Shown: piece after piece, positions 1 to 8,651 of the stretch
Layout of the letters: each line of letters starts with the position of its first letter
Position numbering within the stretch: the first letter of the stretch is position 1
Source of the DNA: JAXGXJ01 sp963816155
GTDB taxonomy: Bacteria > Actinomycetota > Thermoleophilia > RBG-16-64-13
Direction: 5' to 3'
Assembly (NCBI GenBank): GCA_963816155.1
Contig: CAWFJE010000005.1
Coordinates: 143,642-207,641 of the forward strand
DNA: 64,000 nucleotides
Notes under the pieces: model-generated
The model's database searches: none
The model's input: the letters and a program-made list of their open reading frames with translations, nothing else
What the model was told of the DNA's origin: nothing
Program-made: the position numbers and the translations under genes

Positions 1-1356
1 GATCTGGCCTACCTCTCGGAGCTCAGAGTCTTCGACCAGACGTTCATCGACTACCTGCGCGATTTCCGCCCGCGCTGCACCATCCAGGCCGTCCCCGAGG
101 GGACGGTTGTCTTCCCTCACGAGCCCATCCTCCAGGTGGAGGGCCCGCTCATCGAGGCGCAACTCCTGGAGACGGCCATCCTCAACACGCTCAACTACCA
201 GACGCTCATTGCGACCAAAGCGGCGCGCATCCGTCAGGCCTGCGGCAGCGACACTCTGGTGGAGTTCGGGCTGCGGCGCGCGCAGGGTCCCGATGGCGGA
301 CTCAGCGGGTCACGCGCCGCCTACATCGGCGGCGCAGACAGCACTTCCAACGTGCTCGCCGGCAAGGTCTATGGCATCCCGGTGCGGGGGACGCACGCCC
401 ACTCTTGGGTGATGAGCTTCGAGGATGAACTGACCGCCTTCCGCACGTATGCGGACTGTTATCCCGACCCCGTCCTCCTGGTGGACACCTACGACACGTT
501 GACGTCGGGCCTGCCCAACGCCCTGCGGGTCTTCGAGGAGCTGCGCGCGGCCGGACGGCCGGCGCGCGCCGCCATCCGCCTCGACTCCGGCGACCTGGCC
601 CGCCTCAGCAAGACCGCCCATCGCATGTTCACCGAGGCAGGCTTCGACGACCCGCTCATCGTCGCCTCGAACGAGCTGACCGAGGACCTCATCGCCGACC
701 TCAAGCGCCAGGGGGCGCCCATCAACTCCTGGGGGGTAGGCACCCATCTCATCACCTCGTCCGACCACCCGGCGCTCGGGGGCGTCTACAAGCTGGTGGC
801 AGTGCAGAACGAGGGCGACGGCCGCTGGGAGCCACGCATCAAGCTGTCTTCCAACCCGTCGAAGATGACCGATCCGGGGCGAAAGCAACTGATCCGCTAC
901 AGCGACGCCGCGGGCCGCTTCCTGGCCGACATCATCCGCTTGGACGGCGAGACCCCCTACCCTGCCGCCCCAGCGGCGGACGGTGCAGCAGGGCCTCAAG
1001 GGCCTCAGGACGCCGAGTGGGCGCAACCCGTGCCCTTCGTCGAGCGCCATGACGTGTCGTACCTGAGGGGTGTGGAAGGCTGGTCGAGCTATGAAGAACT
1101 GCTCCACGTGGTGATGCGCGAGGGCGTGCGAGTCACGCCCGGCCCCTCGCTCGAAGAGGTGCGCGAACGCGCTCGCCGGCAGGTGGCCGCCCTTCCCGAA
1201 GAGGTGCGACGCCTGCGGAACCCGGAGTACTTCGCGGTGGGCTTGTCCCCGGCGTTGGCGGCGGAGAGATTGCGCTTGGCCGGTAAGGCGCCGGGGGTCC
1301 TGGCCCCGGGCCCGGTTCCCTCAAGCCCGAACATGCCAGACACCAAGGGCGTCTAG
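1..1356 (+). CDS. pncB: Nicotinate phosphoribosyltransferase, 5' end outside window
   Basis: Joins nicotinate to PRPP to give nicotinate mononucleotide in NAD salvage (cytoplasmic). The frame is open from base 1 (first codons DLAYLSELRVFDQTF) and the first ATG at 136 is internal, so the true start lies upstream. Family landmarks are GTHAHSW near visible residues 130-135, which holds the His that is phosphorylated in this family, and RLDSGDL about 60 residues later. The C-terminal stretch before the stop is Pro/Ala-rich. The TAG stop overlaps the stop of the convergent thioesterase gene by two bases. Family assignment is secure; the missing N-terminal part cannot be judged. Confidence 0.93.
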   Translation, partial: DLAYLSELRVFDQTFIDYLRDFRPRCTIQAVPEGTVVFPHEPILQVEGPLIEAQLLETAILNTLNYQTLIATKAARIRQACGSDTLVEFGLRRAQGPDGGLSGSRAAYIGGADSTSNVLAGKVYGIPVRGTHAHSWVMSFEDELTAFRTYADCYPDPVLLVDTYDTLTSGLPNALRVFEELRAAGRPARAAIRLDSGDLARLSKTAHRMFTEAGFDDPLIVASNELTEDLIADLKRQGAPINSWGVGTHLITSSDHPALGGVYKLVAVQNEGDGRWEPRIKLSSNPSKMTDPGRKQLIRYSDAAGRFLADIIRLDGETPYPAAPAADGAAGPQGPQDAEWAQPVPFVERHDVSYLRGVEGWSSYEELLHVVMREGVRVTPGPSLEEVRERARRQVAALPEEVRRLRNPEYFAVGLSPALAAERLRLAGKAPGVLAPGPVPSSPNMPDTKGV

Positions 1357-1775
1357 GCCCGGCCGCGGATGCCTTCGATAGGGATGGCCGTGGCCTGACC
1401 CTTCGCCAGGACCCTGCCCTCGGAGTTGCTCACGATCAACTCCACCACGCGTAACCTGCGCCCCCCGTGCAGTAGCCGGCATTCCGCGGTCAGCCGTTCG
1501 CCCGCTGCGCCGGAACGGAATTGGCTCAGGCTCCACTGCACGGCCACGGCGTCACTGCGGGCGTTGACCGTCAGCGCGAAGGCCACATCGGCGAGAGCGA
1601 ATACGAAGCCTCCATGGGCGAGAAGGTGGCCGTTCAGGAACTCCTCCCGCACCACCGCCGACACCCGGGACAGATCCTCCGACGCCTCCTCGACTTCGAC
1701 GCCGAGCAGGTTCGCGAATCTGTCACCCCGCATCATGGCCTCGATCCTGCTCTTCGTCTCCTCTTCGCCCCCCAC
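1353..1775 (-). CDS. PaaI-family hotdog-fold thioesterase
   Basis: 140 aa, normal for a single-domain hotdog thioesterase hydrolysing acyl- or aryl-CoA. The family motif HGGFVFALAD lies at residues 54-63, with His54-Gly-Gly and Asp63 at the usual active-site positions. The second half forms the expected sheet region (VQWSLSQF, LTAECRLLHGGRRLRVVEL). A start at 1775 (ATG) gives a plausible N-terminus. It converges on pncB with overlapping stops and appears monocistronic. The substrate cannot be read from the sequence. Confidence 0.85.
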   Translation of the reverse strand: MGGEEETKSRIEAMMRGDRFANLLGVEVEEASEDLSRVSAVVREEFLNGHLLAHGGFVFALADVAFALTVNARSDAVAVQWSLSQFRSGAAGERLTAECRLLHGGRRLRVVELIVSNSEGRVLAKGQATAIPIEGIRGRA

Positions 1776-2045
1776 GACTACCTCCCTCGGTGTGTTGAGT
1801 CAACGCTATCATCGTGAGGCCGGACTGGAAACCCAGACCGCACCGTCCGAGTTGAGGAGCGGCACTGCCGGTGCACTCCAGAGCATCCACGTCGAAGCCG
1901 ATAAGACATGTGACGACCCGGTGACAGTCGCCGGTCGCGGCAGGGGAAACGGCTGCTCAGGCAGGAGTTTCTTTTCTCGCTCGGAACTGTCTACCATAGT
2001 AGCGAATGAACGGACGCCGTTCGGAAGAGGTCAAGGGAGGGATCG

Positions 2046-2619
2046 ATGTACTGCCCGCAATGCGGTGGAGCAAACGAAGACTCGACGAAATACTGCTCGA
2101 CCTGCGGGCAAGATTTGGAAGAGTACCGACGGCAATGGGAGCAATCGGAACCCACGCCCGGCGCCCAGGTCGAGCCCGGGGCGACGCAGCAGCAGGGCGG
2201 TCAGGAAGGGGGAGTTGCTCCGCAGCAGCCCTACGCCCAGCCCTATCGGGCCCCCTACCAGGCGGCCCCACCACAGAACTATCAGCAACCGTACCCGACC
2301 CAGCCGCCGTACCAGCAGCCAGTACTACCAGGCACCACAGCCCTACGGATATGGGAACGTCCCCAAGATCCCCAGCCACCTGGGCTGGGCCATCGCGACG
2401 CTCATTCTCTGCTTCTGGCCCACAGGGATCGTGGCCGTCGTGTACGCCAGCCAGGTGAGCAACAAGCTGGCGGTGGGAGACTTCGCGGGAGCGAAGGAGT
2501 CCTCCCGTAAGGCCAAGATATGGTGCTGGGTCACCTTCGGTATCGCCGTGGGCCTGTTCGTCCTCATCATCCTCTTCTACATAATGGCAGCAGCTGTCAC
2601 CTACGGCGAGATGTACTAG
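2046..2619 (+). CDS. Zinc-ribbon / CD225-like membrane protein, frame-disrupted
   Basis: The first frame (2046 to about 2318) begins MYCPQCGG and has paired CPQC and CSTC, a zinc ribbon (residues 3-20), then a Gln/Pro/Tyr-rich linker. At about 2319 the frame changes: one extra C in the run at 2312-2322 moves the reading to the frame ending at TAG 2617. That frame encodes QYYQAPQPYGYG and two membrane segments (LGWAIATLILCFWPTG and VTFGIAVGLFVLIILFY) separated by the polar SNKLAVGDFAGAKESSRKAK segment typical of CD225/dispanin-like proteins. Dropping one base gives an intact 190-aa protein. Function is unknown; such proteins are often housekeeping envelope proteins in Actinobacteria. Confidence 0.75.
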
Positions 2620-2641
2620 CCGTATCGGGCGGGCGGCGGGC

Positions 2642-2696
2642 GCGCGCGGCGTATCAGGCGTGCGGCCCCTCGAGCGCGCGGCGTATCAGGCGTGCG
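2642..2696. repeat. 23-bp direct repeat pair
   Basis: The 23-bp sequence beginning gcgcgcggcgtatcagg occurs exactly at 2642-2664 and at 2674-2696, 32 bp apart, between the CD225-like gene and tRNA-Ser. A TATACT hexamer at 2712-2717 just downstream could be the -10 box of the tRNA promoter; no clear -35 is seen. Confidence 0.6.
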
Positions 2697-2813
2697 ACCT
2701 CCACGAGGGGCTATACTCCTAACATCCGTATGGGGCCACCCGAGGCCATCGCCAAGCGCGGACGCCTCGGAGTCGACGCTCGGCGGGGTCGCTCCCAAGG
2801 CGACTGTGCGCAC

Positions 2814-2900
2814 GGAGGGGTGGCGGAGTCTGGTTGATCGCACCGGTCTTGAAAACCGGCAGGCCGCAAGGTCTCAGGGGTTCGAATCCCCTCCCCTCCG
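2814..2900 (+). tRNA. tRNA-Ser(UGA)
   Basis: The acceptor arm GGAGGGG (2814-2820) pairs with CCCCTCC (2893-2899), followed by discriminator G. The anticodon loop CTTGAAA carries TGA. There is a long variable arm (aggccgcaaggtct) as in class II serine tRNAs, and a T arm AGGGG-TTCGAAT-CCCCT. CCA is not encoded. Confidence 0.96.
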
Positions 2901-2937
2901 CCTGATCGGCGTCGATTCCTGCTACCCTTCTTGAGCC

Positions 2938-3663
2938 GTGACGCTCTTCCTGACACGAGTGGATATTCGCGGGGACCGCTACCCCGACAACGCCGCCTAC
3001 CCCTTCAACGTCCCACCCCTGGCCGGTTCGCAGACGCTCACGTTCGAGACCCCCGTGACCCTCTTCGTCGGTGAGAACGGCTCGGGCAAGTCGACGTTCA
3101 TGCAGGCGCTGGCCCGACGCTGCGGTATGCCCCTGTGGGGACAACCCCAACGCTCCCGCACGCCGGGCGAGATGCCGGTCGCCGCGCTGTGCGAGCACCT
3201 CCACCCCACGCTGGCCGCGGAGTCCTTCAGCGGCGGCTTCTTCAGCGCCGAGGGGTTCAGGGACTGGATCGAGTTCCTCGACGACATGGCGCGCATCGAT
3301 CCGGGGCAGGCGAGGTGGCAGGGCGGACCCGAACTGACGGCCCGATCGCATGGCCAGGGCATACTGGACTACTTCCGCAGTCGCTATCAGATCCCGGGCC
3401 TGTACTTCCTCGACGAGCCCGAGAGCGCCCTATCTCCCTCGAGCCAGATAGACCTGCTTCGCCTCCTTGCCTCCTGCAGTGCCTCCGGCCACGCCCAGTT
3501 CCTCGTCGCCACCCACTCCCCCATCCTGATGGCTCTTCCCGGTAGCCGGCTCTTTCATTTCGAAGCCACGGGCATCGTGGAGAGACCCTACGACGCCACC
3601 GGACACTTCCGTCTCTACAGGGACTTCATGGCGGATCCAGCTTCGTTCCTGTCCGAGTCGTGA
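2938..3663 (+). CDS. AAA-family ATPase (AAA_15/21-like)
   Basis: 241 aa from a GTG start. Walker A GENGSGKS at 45-52, a short insertion region, SHGQG at 137-141 (the degenerate ABC-type signature of this family), Walker B LYFLDEPESAL with Asp159-Glu160, and an H-loop ATHSPIL (His193). These are soluble SMC/RecF-like P-loop ATPases often called predicted ATPases. No partner nuclease such as an OLD/TOPRIM gene is adjacent, so it appears stand-alone. The downstream aminotransferase has its own likely promoter. Cellular role unknown. Confidence 0.85.
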   Translation: MTLFLTRVDIRGDRYPDNAAYPFNVPPLAGSQTLTFETPVTLFVGENGSGKSTFMQALARRCGMPLWGQPQRSRTPGEMPVAALCEHLHPTLAAESFSGGFFSAEGFRDWIEFLDDMARIDPGQARWQGGPELTARSHGQGILDYFRSRYQIPGLYFLDEPESALSPSSQIDLLRLLASCSASGHAQFLVATHSPILMALPGSRLFHFEATGIVERPYDATGHFRLYRDFMADPASFLSES

Positions 3664-3684
3664 ACCGCCACACGCGCGCACCTC

Positions 3685-3713
3685 TTTACAGGCCCGCGCC
3701 GCTTAGCTAACGT
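3685..3713 (+). promoter_or_regulatory. Possible sigma70-type promoter for the aminotransferase-SDR pair
   Basis: TTTACA (3685-3690), a 17-bp spacer, then TAACGT (3708-3713), about 50 bp before the ATG at 3762. Fit to consensus is moderate and based on sequence alone. Confidence 0.35.
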
Positions 3714-3761
3714 CTGCTCGTAGCTCACAGGTGTACCGAACGGGACGACTGGAGAGACGAC

Positions 3762-5114
3762 ATGGCCGAAGTCGATAGGGAGAGGCTGACGCAGGGACTC
3801 GAGCGGGAACGGGAGCGGTTCGTGCAGACCCATCCTCGCTCCGCGGCACTCAGCGCACAGGCTCACCAGCATCTGCTGACGGGAGTACCCATGGCCTGGA
3901 TGACTCGCTGGCCGGGGTCGTTCCCCGTGTTCTGCGCGCGCGCCGAAGGCGCGCGCGTCACCGATGTCGACGGTCACGACTACGTCGACTTCGCCCTTGG
4001 CGACACAGGTGCCATGACCGGCCATGCCCGTCCCTTCGTCACCGCGGCCGTCGCAGAGCAGGCGGCTCGAGGCATCACCACCATGCTGCCCTCCGAGAAT
4101 GCCATCTGGGTAGCCGGGGAACTCCACCGGCGCTTCGGCCTCCCCTTCTGGCAGTTCGCCCTCACGGCCACCGACGCCAACCGTTTCGCCCTCCGCATAG
4201 CCCGTTATTTGACCGGCCGTCCCAAGATCCTGGTGTTCGACTGGTGCTACCACGGGACGGTGGACGAGACGCTCGTGACGGCGGGCCCGTCGGGCGAGAC
4301 TCAGCGCCGGGAGTCGAACCTGGGGCCGGCCATCGATCCGGCCTTGACGACCAAGGTGGTGCAGTTCAACGACCTGCCCGCGCTCGAAGCAGCCCTTGCC
4401 CCCGGCGACGTGGCCTGCGTCCTGGCCGAGCCGGCGCTGACGAACATAGGCATCGTCCTCCCGGACGCCGGCTATCACGAGGCCCTGCGCAGGATCACCA
4501 GAGACACGGGCACCATCCTCATCATCGACGAGACCCACACCATCTGCGCCGGCCCCGGCGGGGCCACGGCCGCCTGGAACCTGCAGCCCGACATGCTCAC
4601 CATCGGCAAGCCCATCGGCGGAGGCGTCCCCACCGCCGCCTACGGCCTCAGCGCCGAACTGGCTGATCGTCTGGTTGACTTCTTCGTGAGTGAAGGTGTC
4701 GACGTCAGCGGCATCGGCGGGACACTGGCAGGCAATGCTCTGGCCCTGGCATCCATGCGCTCGGCCCTGCAAAACGCGCTGCGCGAGGAGGACTTCGCCG
4801 TAGCGGTACCCCTCGCCGAACGCTGGACCGCGGGCGTGGCGGAGGCGATCACCGACCTCGCGCTTCCCTGGACCGTTCAGCGGTTGGGTTGCCGAGCCGA
4901 ATACTGGTTCCGGCAACCGCCCCACAACGGACAGGAGGCAGCGGCCGCCATCGACAGCGAACTCGAGGCGTGGTTCCACCTCTACATGCTCAATCGCGGC
5001 GTCCTCATGACGCCCTTCCACAATATGGCATTGCTCTCATCGAGTCACACAGGCGGTGACGTCGACCTGCACACGCGGTTGTTCGCCGCCGCCGCGGAAG
5101 AGATCTTGGCATGA
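3762..5114 (+). CDS. Class-III PLP aminotransferase / glutamate-1-semialdehyde aminomutase-like
   Basis: 450 aa, full length for the GSA-aminomutase-like branch of class-III aminotransferases. YHG at 163-165 contacts PLP, IIDETHT (254-260) holds the Asp-Glu pair, and Lys283 in TIGKPIGGG forms the Schiff base. The enzyme moves or transfers an amino group on a small amino acid. A role as heme HemL is less likely, because the next gene, overlapping by four bases (ATGA), is an SDR dehydrogenase and no heme genes are near. The nearby Liv-type importer suggests amino-acid metabolism, an inference from context. Confidence 0.85.
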   Translation: MAEVDRERLTQGLERERERFVQTHPRSAALSAQAHQHLLTGVPMAWMTRWPGSFPVFCARAEGARVTDVDGHDYVDFALGDTGAMTGHARPFVTAAVAEQAARGITTMLPSENAIWVAGELHRRFGLPFWQFALTATDANRFALRIARYLTGRPKILVFDWCYHGTVDETLVTAGPSGETQRRESNLGPAIDPALTTKVVQFNDLPALEAALAPGDVACVLAEPALTNIGIVLPDAGYHEALRRITRDTGTILIIDETHTICAGPGGATAAWNLQPDMLTIGKPIGGGVPTAAYGLSAELADRLVDFFVSEGVDVSGIGGTLAGNALALASMRSALQNALREEDFAVAVPLAERWTAGVAEAITDLALPWTVQRLGCRAEYWFRQPPHNGQEAAAAIDSELEAWFHLYMLNRGVLMTPFHNMALLSSSHTGGDVDLHTRLFAAAAEEILA

Positions 5115-5926
5115 GTCCTCTGTCTGATGCCGGAGGCTCGGGACAGTCTGCGCCACTCGTCGGTCAGGTGGCGGTCGTCACCGGCGCGGGCAGCGCGCAG
5201 GGTATCGGCTTCGCGACCGCGCGCCTACTCGGCCGCCGGGGAGCAGCCGTGGCCCTGACATCCACGACCGAGCGCATCCTCGATAGGGCGGGCGAACTCC
5301 AGTGTGAGGGGATCGCGGCCCTGGGCGTGGTGGCCGACCTCACGGACGAGGAAGAGGTCGCAGCCCTCGCGAGGACGGTGTTCGCCTGGCGGCCTGACGT
5401 GCACATCCTCGTGAACAACGCCGGCATGGTGTCGCTCAAGAGCGGATGGGACGCTGAGAAGCCGCTGGAGCAACTCACGCTTACCGAGTGGGAGGAGGCT
5501 CAGGCCCGCAACGTAAGCACCGCCTTCCTTGCCACCCGCGCCTTCCTGCCCGGCATGAAGGCGCGCCGCTACGGCCGCGTGGTCTACGTCTCTTCCACCA
5601 CAGGGCCTGTCGTTGCGGTCCCCGGACAGACGACGTACGCCACGGCCAAGGCGGCCTTGCTGGGCCTCACCAAAGCCTTGGCCTTGGAGGTGGTGGAGAG
5701 GGGGGTGACCGTCAACGCGGTGGCTCCGGGCTGGATAGCAACCGCTTCGGCCAGCGAGGCGGAGACTGAGGCTGCTGCCGCCTCGCCCATGCGGCGCCCG
5801 GGCACCCCGGAGGAAGTGGCGGCTTTGGTGGCGTTCCTGGGATCACCGGAAGCTTCGTTCATCACCGGCGAACTCGTGGTGATCGACGGGGGCAACTCCA
5901 TCATGGAGGACAAAGCCGTCCGCTAG
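5111..5926 (+). CDS. Short-chain dehydrogenase/reductase (SDR)
   Basis: 271 aa classical SDR. Dinucleotide motif TGAGSAQGIG at 24-33, NNAG at 102-105, catalytic Ser in VYVSSTTG near 161, Tyr176-x3-Lys180, and the C-terminal SFITGELVVIDGG typical of FabG-like enzymes. Its start overlaps the aminotransferase stop (ATGA), so the two are probably translated together and may act in sequence on an amino or hydroxy acid. Substrate unknown. Confidence 0.9.
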   Translation: MSPLSDAGGSGQSAPLVGQVAVVTGAGSAQGIGFATARLLGRRGAAVALTSTTERILDRAGELQCEGIAALGVVADLTDEEEVAALARTVFAWRPDVHILVNNAGMVSLKSGWDAEKPLEQLTLTEWEEAQARNVSTAFLATRAFLPGMKARRYGRVVYVSSTTGPVVAVPGQTTYATAKAALLGLTKALALEVVERGVTVNAVAPGWIATASASEAETEAAAASPMRRPGTPEEVAALVAFLGSPEASFITGELVVIDGGNSIMEDKAVR

Positions 5927-5967
5927 CGGAGCGGATGCGAGTCGGCGATGAGTCGGCCCCGGCGGGA

Positions 5968-5983
5968 CCTGTCGCAAGACAGG
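5968..5983. terminator. Small hairpin between convergent genes
   Basis: CCTGTC-GCAA-GACAGG, a 6-bp stem with a GCAA tetraloop, lies between the SDR stop and the livM-like stop. There is no clear T run, so termination is only likely. Confidence 0.35.
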
Positions 5984-6009
5984 CCACAAGTCGGCGGCCC
6001 CGGCGAGAC

Positions 6010-7083
6010 CTACAGCGTGCGCTCGCCGGGAAGCGGCTCCTGAGCCAGCGGGTCTTCGGGTTCGGGCGTCGCGCCCTCCTCGGTGAAGCAGACCGTCTCC
6101 AGACACAGGCGTCGCCGCACCGGGAAGAGGTCCACGCCGCGCCGCGCGAACAGACCCCACACTCCGCGCCGGGCGAAGACCACGATCAGAGCTGCCAGCA
6201 CACCTATGAGGATCAGATACCACGTGCCGTAGTCGGCCAGCAACTGCTGCAGACCGAAGTAGATGATCGCGCCCACGATCGGTCCCTCGATGGTACCCAG
6301 ACCACCGATGACCACAGCAAATATCATGAGTGCGCTCCACTGCAGACTGAAAGCCGCTTCGGGTTGAGCGCGCAACAGGTTCAGATATATCACCGCGCCG
6401 GTCATCCCCGTACCGCAGGCGACGATGACATACACCCACAGTTTGGAGCGAGTGACGTTCACGCCCAGACCTCGCGCTCCGGTCTCGTCGTCTCGGATGG
6501 CGGTCATGGCCAGGCCGCGCCGGGAGCGTAGAAGAAGGTAGACGAGCGCGATAGAACCGGCAGCGACACCCAAAGCCAGCCAGAAGGTGACCGCCTCCCG
6601 GGTCGCTCTGTCCACCTGACCCACGCTGTTGATACTTACGCCGGACCCACCTCCCAGCCAGGTCGTCTGCGTCACCAGCAGTCGATACACCTCCGCGATG
6701 ACCCAGGTACCCACGGCGAAGTAGCCGCCACGCAGCCGGAAGGCCAGCCCGGCGGTGGGCACGGAGAGGATGGCCGCGATGAGGCCGGCGATGGGCACGC
6801 AGACGAAGGGGTTGATTCCCACCTTCTCAGAGAAGACCCACAGCGAATACGCCCCGATGCCGATATAGGCCTGCTGCCCCACCGAGACCAAGCCGGCGTA
6901 GCCCGCCAACAGGTTCCACATCTGCGCTAGCGCCAGTAGGGTGAGGAAGGTCACCCCCTGTTTCATGATGTTCGACGAACCCCAGGCCGGGACGGTAGCG
7001 GCCACGATGACTATGACCACCGCGATGGGAAGAGCGACGCGACTGGTCCGCGTGTAGCGTTGGACTTTGACCGGTTCGGCCAT
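6010..7083 (-). CDS. Branched-chain amino-acid-type ABC permease (LivM family)
   Basis: 357 aa if started at ATG 7083, which overlaps the livH-like stop by one base (TGATG). An in-frame upstream ATG at 7167 would lie inside livH and is rejected. Multiple hydrophobic helices follow from about residue 20, with the LivM/H EAA-like loop DDETGARGLGVNVTRSKL. It forms the membrane channel with the LivH-like protein for import of a hydrophobic amino acid or related small solute. The last gene of the leftward five-gene operon; the C-terminal tail is hydrophilic (PVRRRLCLE onward). Confidence 0.9.
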   Translation of the reverse strand: MAEPVKVQRYTRTSRVALPIAVVIVIVAATVPAWGSSNIMKQGVTFLTLLALAQMWNLLAGYAGLVSVGQQAYIGIGAYSLWVFSEKVGINPFVCVPIAGLIAAILSVPTAGLAFRLRGGYFAVGTWVIAEVYRLLVTQTTWLGGGSGVSINSVGQVDRATREAVTFWLALGVAAGSIALVYLLLRSRRGLAMTAIRDDETGARGLGVNVTRSKLWVYVIVACGTGMTGAVIYLNLLRAQPEAAFSLQWSALMIFAVVIGGLGTIEGPIVGAIIYFGLQQLLADYGTWYLILIGVLAALIVVFARRGVWGLFARRGVDLFPVRRRLCLETVCFTEEGATPEPEDPLAQEPLPGERTL

Positions 7084-7949
7084 CACTGCACCTGCTTCGC
7101 GAAAAGACCCTGGGGCCGGAAGGCCAGAATGGCCAAGAAGACGAGGTGCCCAGCCAGCATCCCCCAACCTTGCGAGATATGGTCACCCAGCACCTGAGCG
7201 ATCCCCAAGATGATGCCTCCCACCAGCGTGCCCCACAGAGATCCCAGACCGCCGATGATCACGGCCTCATAGGCGAAGATCAGGCGCAGGGGCCCGGCCG
7301 ACGGCACGAAGGTGGTGCGAATGCCGATGAAGACGCCGCCGATGGCCACGATGGCCAGAGCCAGGGCCATGGCCATGGCATACAGATGGCGGTTGTCGAT
7401 GCCCATGAGCTGAGCGGCACGCTGATTGTCGGCGGTGGCCCGGAAGGCCCGCCCCATGCGCGTGCGGCTGAGATAGAGCTGCAGGCCGAAGAGGACGATG
7501 ACAGAGGTGATGATGGTGATCAGCGGGAACCACCCGATGACCACCTGGTCGGTGATGCGGATGTAGGCGTTCTCGATCCTCCCGGCGTCCAATCCCTTGC
7601 TGTTGGCGGTGAAGGCCTCCAGCAGCAGGTTCTGGATGATGATGGCGATGCCGAACGTTGCCAGGATGGCCTGCATGGGCCCGGCATCCATGGCGAAGTT
7701 GAAGAGACCGCGCTGGATGAGATAGCCGAACACCGCCATCACGATCATCACCAAGACGATTGTGTAGAGGGGGTTGATCCCCAGAGAACCGACGATGACC
7801 AGGGATATGTACGCTGCCATGACGGCGAAGTCCCCGTGAGCCAGGTTGACCAGCTTCATGACCCCGAAGACCAGCGACAGGCCCGCCGCAAAGAGCGCGT
7901 AGAGCCCACCGAGCAGGATCCCTTGGATGATGTCGTTTACCCAGATCAC
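7083..7949 (-). CDS. Branched-chain amino-acid-type ABC permease (LivH family)
   Basis: 288 aa, the usual LivH length. It begins with DIIQGILLGGLYALFAAGLSLVFGVMKLVNLAHG, a LivH hallmark (quoted region is residues 5-38; key residues GGLYAL and NLAHGD). The cytoplasmic loop RAFRATADNQRAAQLMGID contacts the ATPases. It starts three bases after the livF-like stop. Confidence 0.92.
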   Translation of the reverse strand: MIWVNDIIQGILLGGLYALFAAGLSLVFGVMKLVNLAHGDFAVMAAYISLVIVGSLGINPLYTIVLVMIVMAVFGYLIQRGLFNFAMDAGPMQAILATFGIAIIIQNLLLEAFTANSKGLDAGRIENAYIRITDQVVIGWFPLITIITSVIVLFGLQLYLSRTRMGRAFRATADNQRAAQLMGIDNRHLYAMAMALALAIVAIGGVFIGIRTTFVPSAGPLRLIFAYEAVIIGGLGSLWGTLVGGIILGIAQVLGDHISQGWGMLAGHLVFLAILAFRPQGLFAKQVQ

Positions 7950-7952
7950 TGC

Positions 7953-8651
7953 CTAGACTCCGAAGTACGCTTTGGCGATATCGTCGTGACTGATGTCGCC
8001 GGGCGTGCCGTCGAGGACGATGCGCCCTTCGAGCATGCAGGCCACCCGATCGGCAAACTTCATCGCCTGCCCCACGTCCTGCTCCACCAGAAGGACGGTG
8101 GTACCCGAAGTGACGACGGCGGGCAGAGCCTCGTAGATCTTCTCCACCACCACGGGCGCCAAGCCCAGCGACACTTCATCGAGCAGGAGGAGGCGCGGGT
8201 TGGACATGAGCCCCCTGCCGATGGCCAGAGCCTGCTGCTCACCTCCAGAGAGGCCGTTGGCCTGGCGCTGCTGCAACCTCTCGAGCAGGGGGAAGAGTTC
8301 GTATACCTTGTCGATGGTCCACATGCCCGTGCGGCGCGAATGCGCCCCCACCATAAGGTTCTCCTGCACGGTCAGGCTGGGGAAGACCCAGCGCCCTTCA
8401 GGCACGTAGGAGATGCCGAGGTTCACGCGCTTGTTTGGAGGGAGTTGACCGACGGGTTGTCCGTCGAAGCGGACCTTCTCGGCGTCGGTGCGGAGCAGGC
8501 CGCAGATGGTGCGCAGCAGAGTCGACTTGCCCGCGCCGTTCGCACCGATGATGGCGTGCGTCTCGCCCTCCTCGATGCGCAGGTTGACGTTGAAAAGAGC
8601 CTGGAAGGCGCCATAGCCGGTGGAGATATCGTCTAACTCCAGGAGGCTCAC
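7953..8651 (-). CDS. ABC transporter ATP-binding protein (LivF family)
   Basis: 232 aa. Walker A GANGAGKS at 36-43, signature LSGGE at 134-138, Walker B LLLLDE at 154-159, and H-loop region LLVEQD. These features place it in the shorter LivF subfamily. Its ATG overlaps the livG-like stop by four bases, so the two nucleotide-binding subunits are translationally coupled. Confidence 0.92.
   Translation of the reverse strand: MSLLELDDISTGYGAFQALFNVNLRIEEGETHAIIGANGAGKSTLLRTICGLLRTDAEKVRFDGQPVGQLPPNKRVNLGISYVPEGRWVFPSLTVQENLMVGAHSRRTGMWTIDKVYELFPLLERLQQRQANGLSGGEQQALAIGRGLMSNPRLLLLDEVSLGLAPVVVEKIYEALPAVVTSGTTVLLVEQDVGQAMKFADRVACMLEGRIVLDGTPGDISHDDIAKAYFGV

Noticed and set aside
2620..2813. Protein-coding gene between the CD225-like gene and tRNA-Ser
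   Set aside because: Only short frames lacking Shine-Dalgarno sites; the region holds a direct repeat and a possible tRNA promoter.
3615..5021. 468-codon minus-strand open frame opposite the aminotransferase
   Set aside because: Antisense to a full-length class-III aminotransferase with all catalytic residues.
7146..8636. 496-codon plus-strand open frame opposite livH and livF
   Set aside because: Antisense shadow: low-complexity HDG-rich product, no Shine-Dalgarno.
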